A DNA stretch of 64,000 bases from Brevibacterium marinum (GCF_011927955.1 NZ_JAATJN010000001.1:310001-374000); one strand, 5' to 3'; positions 26,159 to 35,431 are shown, numbered from the stretch's first letter. Program-made: numbers and translations. Notes: generated by a model from the sequence alone, not told the origin.

Positions 26159-27199
26159 TCAGACGGCCCCATCCAGGTCAGACATATCGAGGACGAACCG
26201 GTATCTCACGTCGTTCCTCTCCAACCGGTCGAGCGCCCGGTCGACCTGCGCCGACGGCAGCACCTCCACCTCGGGGACGACCCCGTTGTCGGCGCAGAAC
26301 TGCAGCATCTCGGCGGTCGCGGGCCGACCGCCGCTGCCGGCAGAGCTGAGCTTCTTCCGACCGATGAGCAGGTCGGTGACCTCCACGGTGACCGCGCCCA
26401 GGTACCCGAGGACGCTGTGGGTCCCATCCAGCCCGACCACTTTGAGGTACTCCGTGAGGTCGTGTGGTGCCGAAATGGTGTCGATGACGAGGTCGAAGTT
26501 CTCCCGTGCATCGGCCATCTGCGCAGGGTCGGTGGAGACGATGAACCCGTGTGCGCCGAGGCGGTGGGCGTCCTCGGCCTTGTCCTGCGTGCGGCTGATC
26601 ACCGTCGTGGTGGCACCGAGTGCGACCGCGAACTTGACCGCAAGATGACCGAGGCCGCCGAGGCCGACCACGGCGACACGTGCACCCGGCCCGACCTCCA
26701 GCGCCCGCAGCGGCTCCCAGGCGGTGATGCCCGCACACATCAGTGGTGCGGCTGCCGCCGGGTCCAGACCGACAGGGAGTCGGTAGGCGAAGTCTTCGCG
26801 CACGACGTACTCCCGTGAGAAACCGCCCAGTGTCGTCGTTCCGTCGACACGGTCCCTGCCGCCGTAGGTGAGAGTGGGAAACGAGTGGCAGAAGTTCTCC
26901 TGTCCCGCCCGGCACATGGGGCACTGCCCGCAGGAGTCGACGATGTTGCCCACCGCGACGTTGTCACCGACGGAGAAGGCGGTCACTTCAGGCCCGACTT
27001 CGATGACGACACCGGTGAATTCGTGCCCCGGGACGAGGGGTGAGTGGCCGTCGTGATCATGCAGAGTCTGCAGGTCACTGTGGCAGAGCCCGCAGTAGTC
27101 GACTCTCACGGCGATGTCGTCCGGTCGCAGCTCCCGCCGTTCGAGCGACGCTGGCCTCAGCCCTTCCGGGTCGGCATGCCAGGCAGTGGTCGTTCGCAT
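26159..27199 (-). CDS. Zinc-dependent alcohol dehydrogenase (CAD/YahK-like)
   Basis: A 346-residue medium-chain dehydrogenase. Catalytic zinc ligands lie in CGLCHSD and GHEF; structural zinc Cys residues are in the C-x2-C-x2-C-x7-C cluster starting DSCGQCPMC. The Rossmann motif is GLGGLGHLAV, and SRTQDK after the second strand suggests NADPH preference. It resembles the cinnamyl-alcohol/aldehyde reductase branch that reduces aldehydes. ATG 27199 has AGGAG seven bases upstream. It is divergent from a TetR gene, and two related 20-bp sites lie between them, so it is probably repressed by that TetR and induced by an aldehyde or other electrophile. Confidence 0.9.
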   Translation of the reverse strand: MRTTTAWHADPEGLRPASLERRELRPDDIAVRVDYCGLCHSDLQTLHDHDGHSPLVPGHEFTGVVIEVGPEVTAFSVGDNVAVGNIVDSCGQCPMCRAGQENFCHSFPTLTYGGRDRVDGTTTLGGFSREYVVREDFAYRLPVGLDPAAAAPLMCAGITAWEPLRALEVGPGARVAVVGLGGLGHLAVKFAVALGATTTVISRTQDKAEDAHRLGAHGFIVSTDPAQMADARENFDLVIDTISAPHDLTEYLKVVGLDGTHSVLGYLGAVTVEVTDLLIGRKKLSSAGSGGRPATAEMLQFCADNGVVPEVEVLPSAQVDRALDRLERNDVRYRFVLDMSDLDGAV

Positions 27200-27210
27200 C
27201 ACAGATCTCC

Positions 27211-27281
27211 TCAAACAGACTATTCGGTCTATTCAGCGTAGACCCGCCGACTCAGCAATGCAAACCAACTGGTCTGTTTGA
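27211..27281. promoter_or_regulatory. Two TetR operator-like sites between adh and tetR
   Basis: TCAAACAGACTATTCGGTCT at 27211-27230 and its inverted relative at 27262-27281 (minus strand TCAAACAGACCAGTTGGTTT) match at 16 of 20 positions. The core AGAC-N6-GGTCT is a dyad. One site touches the adh ribosome site and the other is close to the tetR start, fitting mutual repression. Confidence 0.65.
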
Positions 27282-27293
27282 TACGGTGGCCGC

Positions 27294-27887
27294 ATGCCCG
27301 AACAGCCTCAGACCCGCCGCGGGGCGGCGACCTACCAACGCATCCTCGACGCCGCCACCGAGGAATTCGCCCAGCACGGGATCGCCGGTGCGCGGGTCGA
27401 TCGAATCGTCTCCGCGGCGCGGACGAACAAGGCCCAGCTCTATGCCTACTTCGGCGATAAGGGACAGCTCTTCGACGCCATCTTCCTCGATTCCCTGGAC
27501 AGCATCACCAACACGGCGCCCATCGACGCCGAGGACCTGGCCGATTGGGCCGTGCGCCTCTACGACGAATACCTTCGCCGCCCGGATCTCATCCGCTTGG
27601 CAACATGGACGCGACTGGAGCGACGGCCGACGGGCCACCTCGCCGAATCACACGATGACCACGATGAGCACAAACTGGCAGCGATCGCCGCAGCTCAGGC
27701 CGCGGGCCGGGTCAGGGACGGCGATCCGTTCGACATCATGGCCATGGTCATCGCGATGTCGATGGCGTGGTCACCGGTGAGCAATGTCTATGCCGCCGAC
27801 AGCAGCGAACCCGCCGAGGTGCACGCCTCCCGCCGCGCCCTGCTGCGCGAGTGCGTCGGCCAGGCGATGCGCCCGCGTCAGACGTGA
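27294..27887 (+). CDS. TetR-family transcriptional regulator
   Basis: A 197-residue TetR protein. The helix-turn-helix is at residues about 12-58 (YQRILDAATEEFAQHG then VSAARTNKAQLYAYFGDK), with a helical ligand domain after it. It is divergent from the zinc alcohol dehydrogenase, and paired dyads between them are its likely operators. Its last 10 bases overlap the end of the convergent AraC-type gene. The ligand is unknown; pairing with an aldehyde-reducing enzyme suggests it senses the same class of compound. Confidence 0.88.
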   Translation: MPEQPQTRRGAATYQRILDAATEEFAQHGIAGARVDRIVSAARTNKAQLYAYFGDKGQLFDAIFLDSLDSITNTAPIDAEDLADWAVRLYDEYLRRPDLIRLATWTRLERRPTGHLAESHDDHDEHKLAAIAAAQAAGRVRDGDPFDIMAMVIAMSMAWSPVSNVYAADSSEPAEVHASRRALLRECVGQAMRPRQT

Positions 27888-28828
27888 GCCGCAGGCGTCG
27901 TCGGGGCGCGCTGAGCCAGCATGCGCGTCCGGTACCTGTGCGGAGATTCGCCGACATTGCGCTTGAACGCGGAGCTGAATGAGCTCTCCGAGGAATACCC
28001 GAGCTTGAGGGCGAGCAGTCGCATTCTCGAGTCGGCCGAGCGCAGCTCGCGTTTGGCCAGCAGCATCCGCCACCGCACGAGGTAGGTCAGTGGCGGCATG
28101 CCGGCGACCTCACGGAAGCGAACCGCGAATGCCGTGCGTGACATCGCCGATGCTCGGGCGAGATCGTTGAGACCCCACGCGACCTCGGGACGTTCGTGGA
28201 TGAGGTCGAGAGCGGGCCGCAGCCGTTCGTCGGCCAGCAGTCTCAGCCACCCGGAAGGGACGGCGACTTCGTCGACGAAGGCCCGCAGGACATCGAGGAT
28301 GAGCAGCTGACTGTACTCACGAACGGCGAAGTCCGCTCCGGGGCGCGCCGAGGTGATCTCGTCGAAGAGACGATCGATGGTGCCGCTGACACGAGACGCC
28401 GATGGCGACGAGGCGCGGATGTGGGCCACCGGCGGCAGCGCATCGAGCAGGAGTTCGTGGCCCGCGACGTCGAGGTCGATCCGACCGCCGATGAAGATGT
28501 CCGAAGCCTCAGAGTCAGAATCGTCGAGGCGCGTGATCTCGCCGTTCGACGGCTGCGGCACCTCTGTCAGCGCCCCATCACCGGTGCCTCCGCGCAGTGA
28601 CAGCCACGATCGGGCGTTGAGGATCGCGACCTCACCCTCGGCCAACGTGATCGGCGAGTCGACTCCGTCGGTGTCCAGCAGGGCCTGACCGCGCACGATC
28701 GCGCAGAATTTCAGTTCTTCGTCGACGTCCGATTCCGCCGACCACCGACCGGTGACGGCAGCACCGCCCGAGACCACACCGCGCACCGCGATGAGGTCGA
28801 GCACTTCTGAGAAATGATCGACAGCCAT
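27878..28828 (-). CDS. AraC-family regulator with cupin-type sensor domain
   Basis: A 316-residue regulator. Residues about 1-190 form an AraC-binding cupin-like domain (start MAVDHFSEVLDLIAVRGVVSGG cut here for reading). Residues about 215-310 hold the double helix-turn-helix with MSRTAFAVRFREVAG and LALKLGYSSESSFSSAFKR. These regulators commonly activate a divergent oxidoreductase gene. Here the SDR gene at 28903 is divergent with a 74-bp gap and is the likely target. ATG 28828 is preferred; a longer frame upstream has no ribosome site. Confidence 0.85.
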   Translation of the reverse strand: MAVDHFSEVLDLIAVRGVVSGGAAVTGRWSAESDVDEELKFCAIVRGQALLDTDGVDSPITLAEGEVAILNARSWLSLRGGTGDGALTEVPQPSNGEITRLDDSDSEASDIFIGGRIDLDVAGHELLLDALPPVAHIRASSPSASRVSGTIDRLFDEITSARPGADFAVREYSQLLILDVLRAFVDEVAVPSGWLRLLADERLRPALDLIHERPEVAWGLNDLARASAMSRTAFAVRFREVAGMPPLTYLVRWRMLLAKRELRSADSRMRLLALKLGYSSESSFSSAFKRNVGESPHRYRTRMLAQRAPTTPAAHV

Positions 28829-28902
28829 GCCTGAACTATAGAGCATTGTTTGTGGACTCTGCATTATTCTTCGTACGAGCTGGAGGCGGCAGAGTAGGAC
28901 AC

Positions 28903-29682
28903 ATGAATACAGAAACCACTGCCACAGCACCCACCGAATCAACCCCAGTCGCCCTCGTCAGCGGCGCGAACAGAGGAATCGGTCTGCAGGTCGCCACAGA
29001 TCTCGCTGCCGCCGGTTTCACCGTCCTCCTCGGGTCCCGCAGCAAGGAGAGCGGACGTCGGGCCGCTGCTGAGATCGGTGCCGGCACCGTCGCCCTGCAC
29101 CTCGATGTCACCGACGACGCCTCCATCACTGCCGCCGCAGATCGCATCGAGACGGAATTCGGGCGCCTCGATCTGCTGGTCAACAACGCCGGGGTGTCCT
29201 TCCTCGGCGATCGAGACACTCCGCTGCAGGAGCGTGCGCGGTCCGGGCTGCTCACTACTGCGCCTCTGTCGACCGTGCGAGACATGTACGAGATCAATGT
29301 CTTCGGAGTCATCGCCCTCACTCAGGCTCTTCTTCCGCTGCTCCGTTCCACACCCGGATCGCGCGTGGTCAATGTCGGCAGCGGAGGTGGCTCACTGGCT
29401 GCCAACGCCGATCCGCAGAACCCGCATCGGCAGATGTTCGGCCTTTACTCCGTGACCAAGACCGCCCTGCACGCGGTTTCCCTCGCCTTCGCCACGGCAC
29501 TCGAACCCGAGGGGATTCCGGTGAATACGGTCGATCCGGGAATGACGGCGACGGCACTCAACGATTTCCAGGGGACGAGGACCGTTGAGCAGGGTGCCGC
29601 TCATATCGTCGCCGTGGCACTGCGCGGGAGACAGGGCCCGACAGGAACCTTCACCAGCGATGAGGGAACGGTGCCGTGGTGA
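28903..29682 (+). CDS. Short-chain dehydrogenase/reductase
   Basis: A 259-residue classical SDR. The cofactor motif SGANRGIG lies at about residues 20-27, GSRS after the second strand suggests NADPH, NNAG is near 97, the catalytic Ser lies in VGSGGG, and YSVTK (about 189-193) has the intact Tyr-x3-Lys. These residues are complete, unlike the SDR at 1328. AGGA lies just before ATG 28903. The gene is divergent from an AraC-type regulator, a common pairing in which the SDR detoxifies or reduces a carbonyl compound. The substrate is unknown. Confidence 0.88.
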   Translation: MNTETTATAPTESTPVALVSGANRGIGLQVATDLAAAGFTVLLGSRSKESGRRAAAEIGAGTVALHLDVTDDASITAAADRIETEFGRLDLLVNNAGVSFLGDRDTPLQERARSGLLTTAPLSTVRDMYEINVFGVIALTQALLPLLRSTPGSRVVNVGSGGGSLAANADPQNPHRQMFGLYSVTKTALHAVSLAFATALEPEGIPVNTVDPGMTATALNDFQGTRTVEQGAAHIVAVALRGRQGPTGTFTSDEGTVPW

Positions 29683-29703
29683 GCGGCAGCAGGACGCCTG
29701 CCA

Positions 29704-30366
29704 TCACTCCTGGTACAGAGCAGAAGCAGAGCCCGAATGGCTGGTGAGGACCGTCATCATATGTGACCGGGCACGTTCGATGCCCTGCAAAGCGGTATCG
29801 CGGATGACGCCGGGGTCATGGCTTTCGATGGCGTCGACCAACCGGCCGTGGTTGACTGCTTTGTAGGGGCGCCCCAGCTCTTTGCGCAGATTGAGGCAGC
29901 GCTCGATCTCCTCATGGATCGAGCGCACCGTTTTCGCAAGCACAGGAACACCGGAGAGTTCGGCGATCCGGACGTGGAGCTGCCCGTTGCGCTCATTGAG
30001 CACATGCTTCTCGACGGATGGGTCGGTGCTCAGTTCGCTCAACTCCGCCAGATCTTCGAGCTCAGCCGATGAGGCACGCTCCGAAGCAAGAACGGCCGCT
30101 TCCGGCTCGACCATTTTGCGCAGGGCGTAGAGATCCTGAATCTCGCTGAAATCGATCGGCTTGACGAACGTGCCTCGTCGAGGCATGACCACGACCAGCC
30201 CCTCGCGACGCAGGCTGTTGATCGCCTCCCGAACCGGAGTGCGACTCATCTCGTACTCTTCGGCGATCGCCGAATCCGAGATCATGGTGCCAGGACGCAG
30301 CGTCGTTTTCACGATGTCTCTCTTCAGCTGCGCATAAGCCTGATCGGCCATTGAAGTCTTTGTCAC
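29704..30366 (-). CDS. GntR-family regulator, FadR/FCD subfamily
   Basis: A 220-residue regulator. The winged helix covers residues about 8-70 (ISDSAIAEEYEMSRTPVREAI is the recognition part) and an all-helical FCD domain covers about 78-205 with the metal-ligand pattern of Asp and His residues. FCD regulators sense carboxylic acids and often repress a divergent transporter. It is divergent from the AbgT-type transporter and opine dehydrogenase genes, its likely targets. GTG 30366 is taken as the start; ATG 30351 is possible. It ends 21 bp from the convergent SDR gene. Confidence 0.85.
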   Translation of the reverse strand: MTKTSMADQAYAQLKRDIVKTTLRPGTMISDSAIAEEYEMSRTPVREAINSLRREGLVVVMPRRGTFVKPIDFSEIQDLYALRKMVEPEAAVLASERASSAELEDLAELSELSTDPSVEKHVLNERNGQLHVRIAELSGVPVLAKTVRSIHEEIERCLNLRKELGRPYKAVNHGRLVDAIESHDPGVIRDTALQGIERARSHMMTVLTSHSGSASALYQE

Positions 30367-30453
30367 CGCCGAACAACCTTTCAGTTCACTGTGCTGAGAC
30401 TCGCCTCAGTCGAAGAACGAGTTGACTTCCGATCTGTGCCATTCTACCATCCT

Positions 30454-30465
30454 TGTTATATATCA
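30454..30465. promoter_or_regulatory. Imperfect AT-rich dyad upstream of abgT-like gene
   Basis: TGTTATATATCA is a dyad at 10 of 12 positions in the gap between the divergent GntR and AbgT-type genes. It may be part of a promoter or a GntR operator. Evidence is thin. Confidence 0.3.
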
Positions 30466-30555
30466 GCCGGATACTTTACGGATACACCGCTCTGATATTG
30501 CGCCTGAGAAGGCCTCACACAATGAAGTGCACACCGCCTCACCGGAAGGGCTCCA

Positions 30556-32133
30556 ATGACAACCACCACGGAAGACCAGACGGCTGCCAACCCGGACAAC
30601 CGTTTCTATCGCGCTCTGACTTCGATCGAGCGTGCAGGGAACAAGCTTCCGCATCCGTTCTGGCTGTTCGTCATTCTCTGCCTCGTACTCGGAGCGACGA
30701 GCGCGCTCCTGGCGGGCCTCGGAGTCTCGGTGACTCTGCCCGCTGACGGGAAGACAGTCGCCGTCAACAACCTCTTCTCAATCGATGGTGCACTTTTCGC
30801 CATCGAGAACGCCCTGACGAACTACGCGACGTTCCCGCCATTGGCCATGATCGTCGTCGTCCTGCTCGGCGTGAGCGTCGCAGAGCGCAGCGGCATGCTG
30901 ACGGCTCTGCTGCGCGTGACGGTGGGCAGGCTTCCGAAAGCTTGGCTGACCTTCTCGATCGCCTTCGCTTCGATGATTGCGCACGTCATGTCGGATTCTG
31001 CGTACCTCGTGATGATCCCACTGGGCGCCCTGGCGTTCCGTGCTGCCGGACGGAGTCCGTTGCTCGGTCTCATGGTCGCCTATGCGGCAACGGCAGTCGG
31101 ATTCAATGCGAGCCCGCTCGTCACGCCTTCGGATGCCATTCGCGCTTCACTGTCGATGGCGGCGTCCCACATCGTCGACGAAGACTATGTCGTCACACCG
31201 TTCGCCACCTACTTCTTCACCGCGGCGTCGTCGGTGGTGCTGTCGATCACCATCGCAGTGGTCGTCGACAAATTGCTCAGCCGCCGCCCTGAGTTCTCAC
31301 CCGAACGCCTCTCAAGTGACTTCCGGGTCTCGGACAGACTGTTCAATACGGAGTCCATGGATCATGAATCGGTCGAGCTGAGCGCCGCGGAGCGTCGGGG
31401 TCTCATCGTGTCCGCGATCGTCTTCGTCGTCGCCGCGGTCGGGATCGCGCTGATGCTCATGCCAAGCTCGCCGTTTCGCGGAGAAGGCGGAAGCATCATC
31501 CAGTCGCCCGTGCTCAAGAACATCGCCATCTTCATTTCGCTGGTCTTCGCACTGCTCGGCATCGTCTACGGGAAAATCACACGATCGATCCCCAACCTCG
31601 GCGACGTTCCACCGGCAATGGCCGAAGGCATCCGAACCTTGGCACCGGTCCTTGTGCTGTTCTTCGTCGTCTCTCAGTTCCTCGCCTATTTCGAGTGGAC
31701 GAACATCGGGTCGGTCATCAGTGTCAACGGTGCCGCGCTGTTCAAACAGCTCAACGCTCCGCATCTGGTTCTGCTGCTCATCATCATTCTCGCCATCTGT
31801 GTGCTCAACATGCTGATCACCAGCGGCTCCGCAATGTGGTCGATCCTCGCTCCCGTCGTGGTTCCACTCGTCATGTACATCGGAATGCGGCCCGAGTCGG
31901 CAATGGTTGCGTTCATGATCGGCGATTCGGTCACCAACTGCCTGACGCCGCTCAACGGATACTTCGTCCTCGCTCTCGGCTATGTCCAGCACTTCCGCAA
32001 GGGAGCCGGAGTCGGAACCATGCTCTCCTTCACCCTTCCCCTGGCGTTGGCAGTGCTCATCGTCTGGTCCATCTTCTTCGTCATCTGGTATCTCATCGGG
32101 ATCCCATTGGGCCCCGGGGTGCCGGTTCGATGA
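30556..32133 (+). CDS. AbgT-family transporter
   Basis: A 525-residue membrane transporter of the AbgT family. Seen features are the N-terminal RFYRALTSIERAGNKLPHPF region, the HVMSDSAYLVMIPLGA hairpin, GFNASPLVTPSDAI, and the second hairpin region NMLITSGSAMWSILAPV with DSVTNCLTPLNGY. Characterised members take up p-aminobenzoyl-glutamate or export sulfonamides, using proton or sodium gradients. AAGGG lies before ATG 30556. The opine dehydrogenase gene follows within 50 bp on the same strand, and a GntR/FCD gene is divergent. The substrate here may be an opine-like secondary amine dicarboxylate rather than p-aminobenzoyl-glutamate; that is an inference from the neighbour. Confidence 0.88.
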   Translation: MTTTTEDQTAANPDNRFYRALTSIERAGNKLPHPFWLFVILCLVLGATSALLAGLGVSVTLPADGKTVAVNNLFSIDGALFAIENALTNYATFPPLAMIVVVLLGVSVAERSGMLTALLRVTVGRLPKAWLTFSIAFASMIAHVMSDSAYLVMIPLGALAFRAAGRSPLLGLMVAYAATAVGFNASPLVTPSDAIRASLSMAASHIVDEDYVVTPFATYFFTAASSVVLSITIAVVVDKLLSRRPEFSPERLSSDFRVSDRLFNTESMDHESVELSAAERRGLIVSAIVFVVAAVGIALMLMPSSPFRGEGGSIIQSPVLKNIAIFISLVFALLGIVYGKITRSIPNLGDVPPAMAEGIRTLAPVLVLFFVVSQFLAYFEWTNIGSVISVNGAALFKQLNAPHLVLLLIIILAICVLNMLITSGSAMWSILAPVVVPLVMYIGMRPESAMVAFMIGDSVTNCLTPLNGYFVLALGYVQHFRKGAGVGTMLSFTLPLALAVLIVWSIFFVIWYLIGIPLGPGVPVR

Positions 32134-32180
32134 CGGATACGTTCAATCGCGACAACTGAGACTCTCGAAAGGAAACAGAT

Positions 32181-33260
32181 ATGGGAACGATCACCGTCAT
32201 CGGTGCGGGCAACGTCGGCCAGACGATCGCCGGGCATATGACACTGCTGGGGCATTCTGTGCGAATGTTCTCGCGATGGGAAAGGGAGTTTCAGCCGATC
32301 CGGGACCGAGGAGGGATCGAACTGTTCGGCGAAATCAACGGCATCGGCATGCCGGACCTGTTCACCACCGACATCGGCACAGCCACGGAGAACGCAGATG
32401 TGGTGGTGGTCGCGGCGCCGGCGTTCGCACACCCCGGCCTCTCCGAGTCACTCGCTTCTGCCCTGGAACCCGATCAACTCGTCGTCTTCCAACCGACAGT
32501 TCTGGGCAGCGGTGTCGAACTGTCTCGCCACTTCGCGCTGGCCGACCGGCAGCCATGCCTCATCGCGGAGAGCGCGACCAGCTTATACACGTGCCGACTC
32601 AAGGACTCCGCGAAGGTCTACGTCGGTGCGGTGAAGGACTCGATCGGTATCTCGAGCATTCCCAGCAGCAGGACGCAGGAGGTCATCGATCGTCTCGTCC
32701 CCTTCTTCGGTGAGCACTACAGCCCGGCGGCCGACAGCCTGGCGGTCGGTCTGAGCAATTCGAATCCGATCTATCACGTCCCACCGGCAGTGCTGAACTT
32801 CAAGACCGTCGAAGACTCTGAACGTCTGCCGCAGCATGAGCTCGTGACCCCGAGGATCGCCGAGGCCATTGATGCTCTCGATCAGGAGCGATTGTCGCTG
32901 TCGTCGATTCTCCATACCGACACCACAGGGTTCTGGCAGTTCCTCGCCGACGCCTACGGGGTCACAGAGGGCTCATTCGTCGAACGGGTCGTACAGGGAT
33001 ACGGCAGACAGGCATTTCCTGAACCCGACTCCCTGACGCATCGATACTTCACGGAAGATATCCCCTTCGGGCTGGTCGTCTGGAGTTCCATCGCGCGACA
33101 GATCGGTGTGCCGATGCCGCTGACCGACGGCTTCATCGCCATCAGCAGTGTTCTGTGCGGGGTCGATTTCTACGCCGAGGGCCGTACTGCAGAGTCCCTC
33201 GGACTCGCAGGCGCCGAGGTGGACGACATACTCGATGTCTTCCGCAACGGAGTGCGCTGA
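32181..33260 (+). CDS. NAD/NADP octopine/nopaline dehydrogenase family protein
   Basis: A 359-residue opine dehydrogenase-type enzyme. The N-terminal Rossmann motif is GAGNVGQTIAGH (residues about 8-19). The C-terminal octopine-DH domain has the conserved NSNPIYHVPPAVLN (about 193-206), whose His is the catalytic base in the family. These enzymes reversibly join an amino acid to a 2-oxo acid by reductive amination, or split an opine. GAAAGGAAA lies before ATG 32181. It follows an AbgT-type transporter in a probable two-gene operon under a GntR regulator, consistent with opine use. The direction and substrates are not known. Confidence 0.85.
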   Translation: MGTITVIGAGNVGQTIAGHMTLLGHSVRMFSRWEREFQPIRDRGGIELFGEINGIGMPDLFTTDIGTATENADVVVVAAPAFAHPGLSESLASALEPDQLVVFQPTVLGSGVELSRHFALADRQPCLIAESATSLYTCRLKDSAKVYVGAVKDSIGISSIPSSRTQEVIDRLVPFFGEHYSPAADSLAVGLSNSNPIYHVPPAVLNFKTVEDSERLPQHELVTPRIAEAIDALDQERLSLSSILHTDTTGFWQFLADAYGVTEGSFVERVVQGYGRQAFPEPDSLTHRYFTEDIPFGLVVWSSIARQIGVPMPLTDGFIAISSVLCGVDFYAEGRTAESLGLAGAEVDDILDVFRNGVR

Positions 33261-33291
33261 CTCCTTCAGGCGAAAGACGCGCGAGCCCCAC

Positions 33292-34806
33292 TCACTCCTG
33301 CGATTCGGGCACCGCCTCGAACTCGCCGGTCATCTCATCCCGGGGGACCGCCTCGGCGGAGTCGGGGTCCGTGGTCACGTTCTGATCGGTGCCCATCCCG
33401 GTCAGCCGTTCGGGCCTCAGGAGTGCGTCGAGCTCGTCCCGTTCGAGCAGTCCGCGCTGAACGACGAGGTCGGAGATCTTCTCATCGGTGGCCAGGGCCT
33501 GCTTGGCCAGCTGCGCGGCTTGGGCGTAGCCGATAACCGGCGCCAGTGCGGTGATGACGGTGACCGACCGGGCCACACTGTCTTCGAGGCGCTCCTCGTT
33601 CGCGGTGATGCCGGAGACGCAGTTGACGCGGAAGGTCTGGCAGGCCCGCTCGAGCCAGGTGATCGACTGGAACAGGGAATGGGCGACGATCGGTTCGAAG
33701 GCGTTGAGCTGGAGCTGACCGGCCTCGACTGCCATCGACACGGTCACATCGGACCCGGCCACGGAGTACGCGACCTGGGAGACCGCCTCGGGGATGACGG
33801 GATTGACCTTGCCCGGCATGATCGACGATCCCGCCTGACGAGCCGGGAGATTGATCTCGCCGAGGCCGGTCTGAGGTCCCGAGGAGAGCAGACGCAGATC
33901 GTTGGCGATCTTGGACAGCTTGAGTGCGCTGCGTTTGAGGGCCCCGGAGAAGGTGATGAAGACTCCGGTGTCGGAGGTGGATTCGACGAGGTCGCCGGCG
34001 GTGACGAGATCGAGTCCCGTGATCTCGCGCAGATGCCTGATCACCGATTCCTTGTACCCCTGGGGTGCGTTGATCGATGTGCCGATCGCAGTGGCTCCCA
34101 TGTTGACCTCGCCGAGGAGGGCGACGGCTTCCTCGAGCCGCTGGACGTCCTCGCGCAGGGTCACCGCGAAGGCGGTGAACTCCTGACCCAAGGTCATCGG
34201 CACGGCATCCTGGAGCTGCGTGCGCCCGACCTTGATGATGTGGGAGAACTCCCGCCCCTTGGCCGCGAAGGCATCGGCCAGACGTGTGAGCTCGCTCAGC
34301 ATGTTCTGCAGTGAGAAGGCGAGCGCGATCTTGATCGCCGTCGGGTAGGTGTCGTTCGTCGACTGGCTGTGGTTCGTGTGGTCGTTGGGGTTGATGAAGC
34401 CGTAATCGCCCTTGGCCTGGCCCGCGATCTCAAGCGCCCGGTTGGTGATGACCTCATTGGCGTTCATGTTCGTCGAGGTGCCGGCACCGCCCTGGACCAC
34501 GCCGACGGTGAACTGGTCGTGGAGCCTGCCCGCTTTGATCTCCTCGCAGGCGGCGTCGATGAGCCCCGCTCGTCGTTCGTCGAGGGCCCCGATCTCGGCA
34601 TTCGCGCGTGCCGCGGCTTGTTTGACGCAGGCGAATGCTCGGACGAAGTCGGGGTAGACATTGATGGGACGGCGGGTGATCGGGAAGTTCTCGTTCGCCC
34701 GGGCGGTGTGCACGCCCCAATAGGCGGTCTGCGGGATTTCCAGGCTGCCGATCGAGTCGGTTTCGGTGCGGGTGGGTGGGGTCTGTGCGGTCAACTGCTC
34801 AGTCAT
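33292..34806 (-). CDS. aspA: Aspartate ammonia-lyase, paralogue 1
   Basis: A 504-residue fumarase/aspartase-superfamily enzyme. The signature GSSIMPGKVNP is present near residue 330, the substrate loop TSTNMNANEVITNRA near 102, and NDHTNHSQSTNDTYPT near 130. It should deaminate L-aspartate to fumarate and ammonia as a homotetramer. The C-terminus has an extra acidic tail of about 30 residues that paralogue 2 lacks. By eye about 80 percent identical to the copy at 37830. A frame start at 34827 is possible but has no ribosome site. The Lrp-type regulator lies just upstream on the same strand. Confidence 0.9.
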   Translation of the reverse strand: MTEQLTAQTPPTRTETDSIGSLEIPQTAYWGVHTARANENFPITRRPINVYPDFVRAFACVKQAAARANAEIGALDERRAGLIDAACEEIKAGRLHDQFTVGVVQGGAGTSTNMNANEVITNRALEIAGQAKGDYGFINPNDHTNHSQSTNDTYPTAIKIALAFSLQNMLSELTRLADAFAAKGREFSHIIKVGRTQLQDAVPMTLGQEFTAFAVTLREDVQRLEEAVALLGEVNMGATAIGTSINAPQGYKESVIRHLREITGLDLVTAGDLVESTSDTGVFITFSGALKRSALKLSKIANDLRLLSSGPQTGLGEINLPARQAGSSIMPGKVNPVIPEAVSQVAYSVAGSDVTVSMAVEAGQLQLNAFEPIVAHSLFQSITWLERACQTFRVNCVSGITANEERLEDSVARSVTVITALAPVIGYAQAAQLAKQALATDEKISDLVVQRGLLERDELDALLRPERLTGMGTDQNVTTDPDSAEAVPRDEMTGEFEAVPESQE

Positions 34807-34924
34807 AGTGGTTTCAGGCTTGCACATGGCTCGAGCGCTGACAACAGAGGTTCACAGCGTGGCGGAAAAGGTCTCATGACTGTCCACCTCACCCTGTCGC
34901 GGATCACCAGTCGCCGAACATCAG

Positions 34925-35401
34925 TCACCGATTCTTGCCCAACGCAACGGTGAGTCCGACCTTCGGAGCGTCCATGACCACGTGGGTGTTGAAGCGGCGG
35001 ACGTTGTCGTTGCCGAAGAACAGCTCGCGCGTCAGCGCCGTGTACTCCCCCATGTCCTTGACGACAAGGACGACGATGAAGTCCCATTCGCCGGCGACGT
35101 AGTAGCACTGCTGCACCTCGGGGCGAGCGGTGAGGACGGAGCTGAGCGCATCGAGCTTGTCGAGCTGCTCGCTCTCGACCGCCACCTGTGCGATGACCCT
35201 GACAGGTCGTCCGAGCTTCTCCGGCGCCACGGTCACCGCAGTGCCGGAGATGACTCCGGATTCGGTCAGCCGTTTGAGTCTGCGGTTCACCGCCGCCGTC
35301 GACAGTCCGACCCGAGCGCCCAGGGCCGATTGAGGCAGACGGGCGTCGATCTGCAGGGCATCGAGCAGTCCGATGTCGATCTCATCCAATGAGGCTTCCA
35401 C
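34925..35401 (-). CDS. Lrp/AsnC-family transcriptional regulator
   Basis: A 158-residue Lrp-type protein. The helix-turn-helix is at residues about 5-55 (ALGARVGLSTAAVNRRLKRL) and the RAM/AsnC effector domain covers about 65-145 with EVQQCYYVAGEWDFIVVL-type strands. Lrp proteins sense amino acids. It is divergent from the M20 amidohydrolase and diaminopropionate ammonia-lyase-like genes, and upstream of aspA paralogue 1 on its own strand. In enterobacteria an Lrp-type regulator controls diaminopropionate ammonia-lyase, so the same logic may apply. The start is a GTG at 35401. Confidence 0.88.
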   Translation of the reverse strand: MEASLDEIDIGLLDALQIDARLPQSALGARVGLSTAAVNRRLKRLTESGVISGTAVTVAPEKLGRPVRVIAQVAVESEQLDKLDALSSVLTARPEVQQCYYVAGEWDFIVVLVVKDMGEYTALTRELFFGNDNVRRFNTHVVMDAPKVGLTVALGKNR

Positions 35402-35431
35402 TGCACCAGTGTCCGTCGCCCGGCATCTTCG

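Noticed and set aside
33148-34314. Plus-strand 388-codon frame (and the similar one at 38139-39305)
   Set aside because: Both are antisense to the two aspartases in the same relative frame; their similarity to each other only reflects the aspartase duplication.
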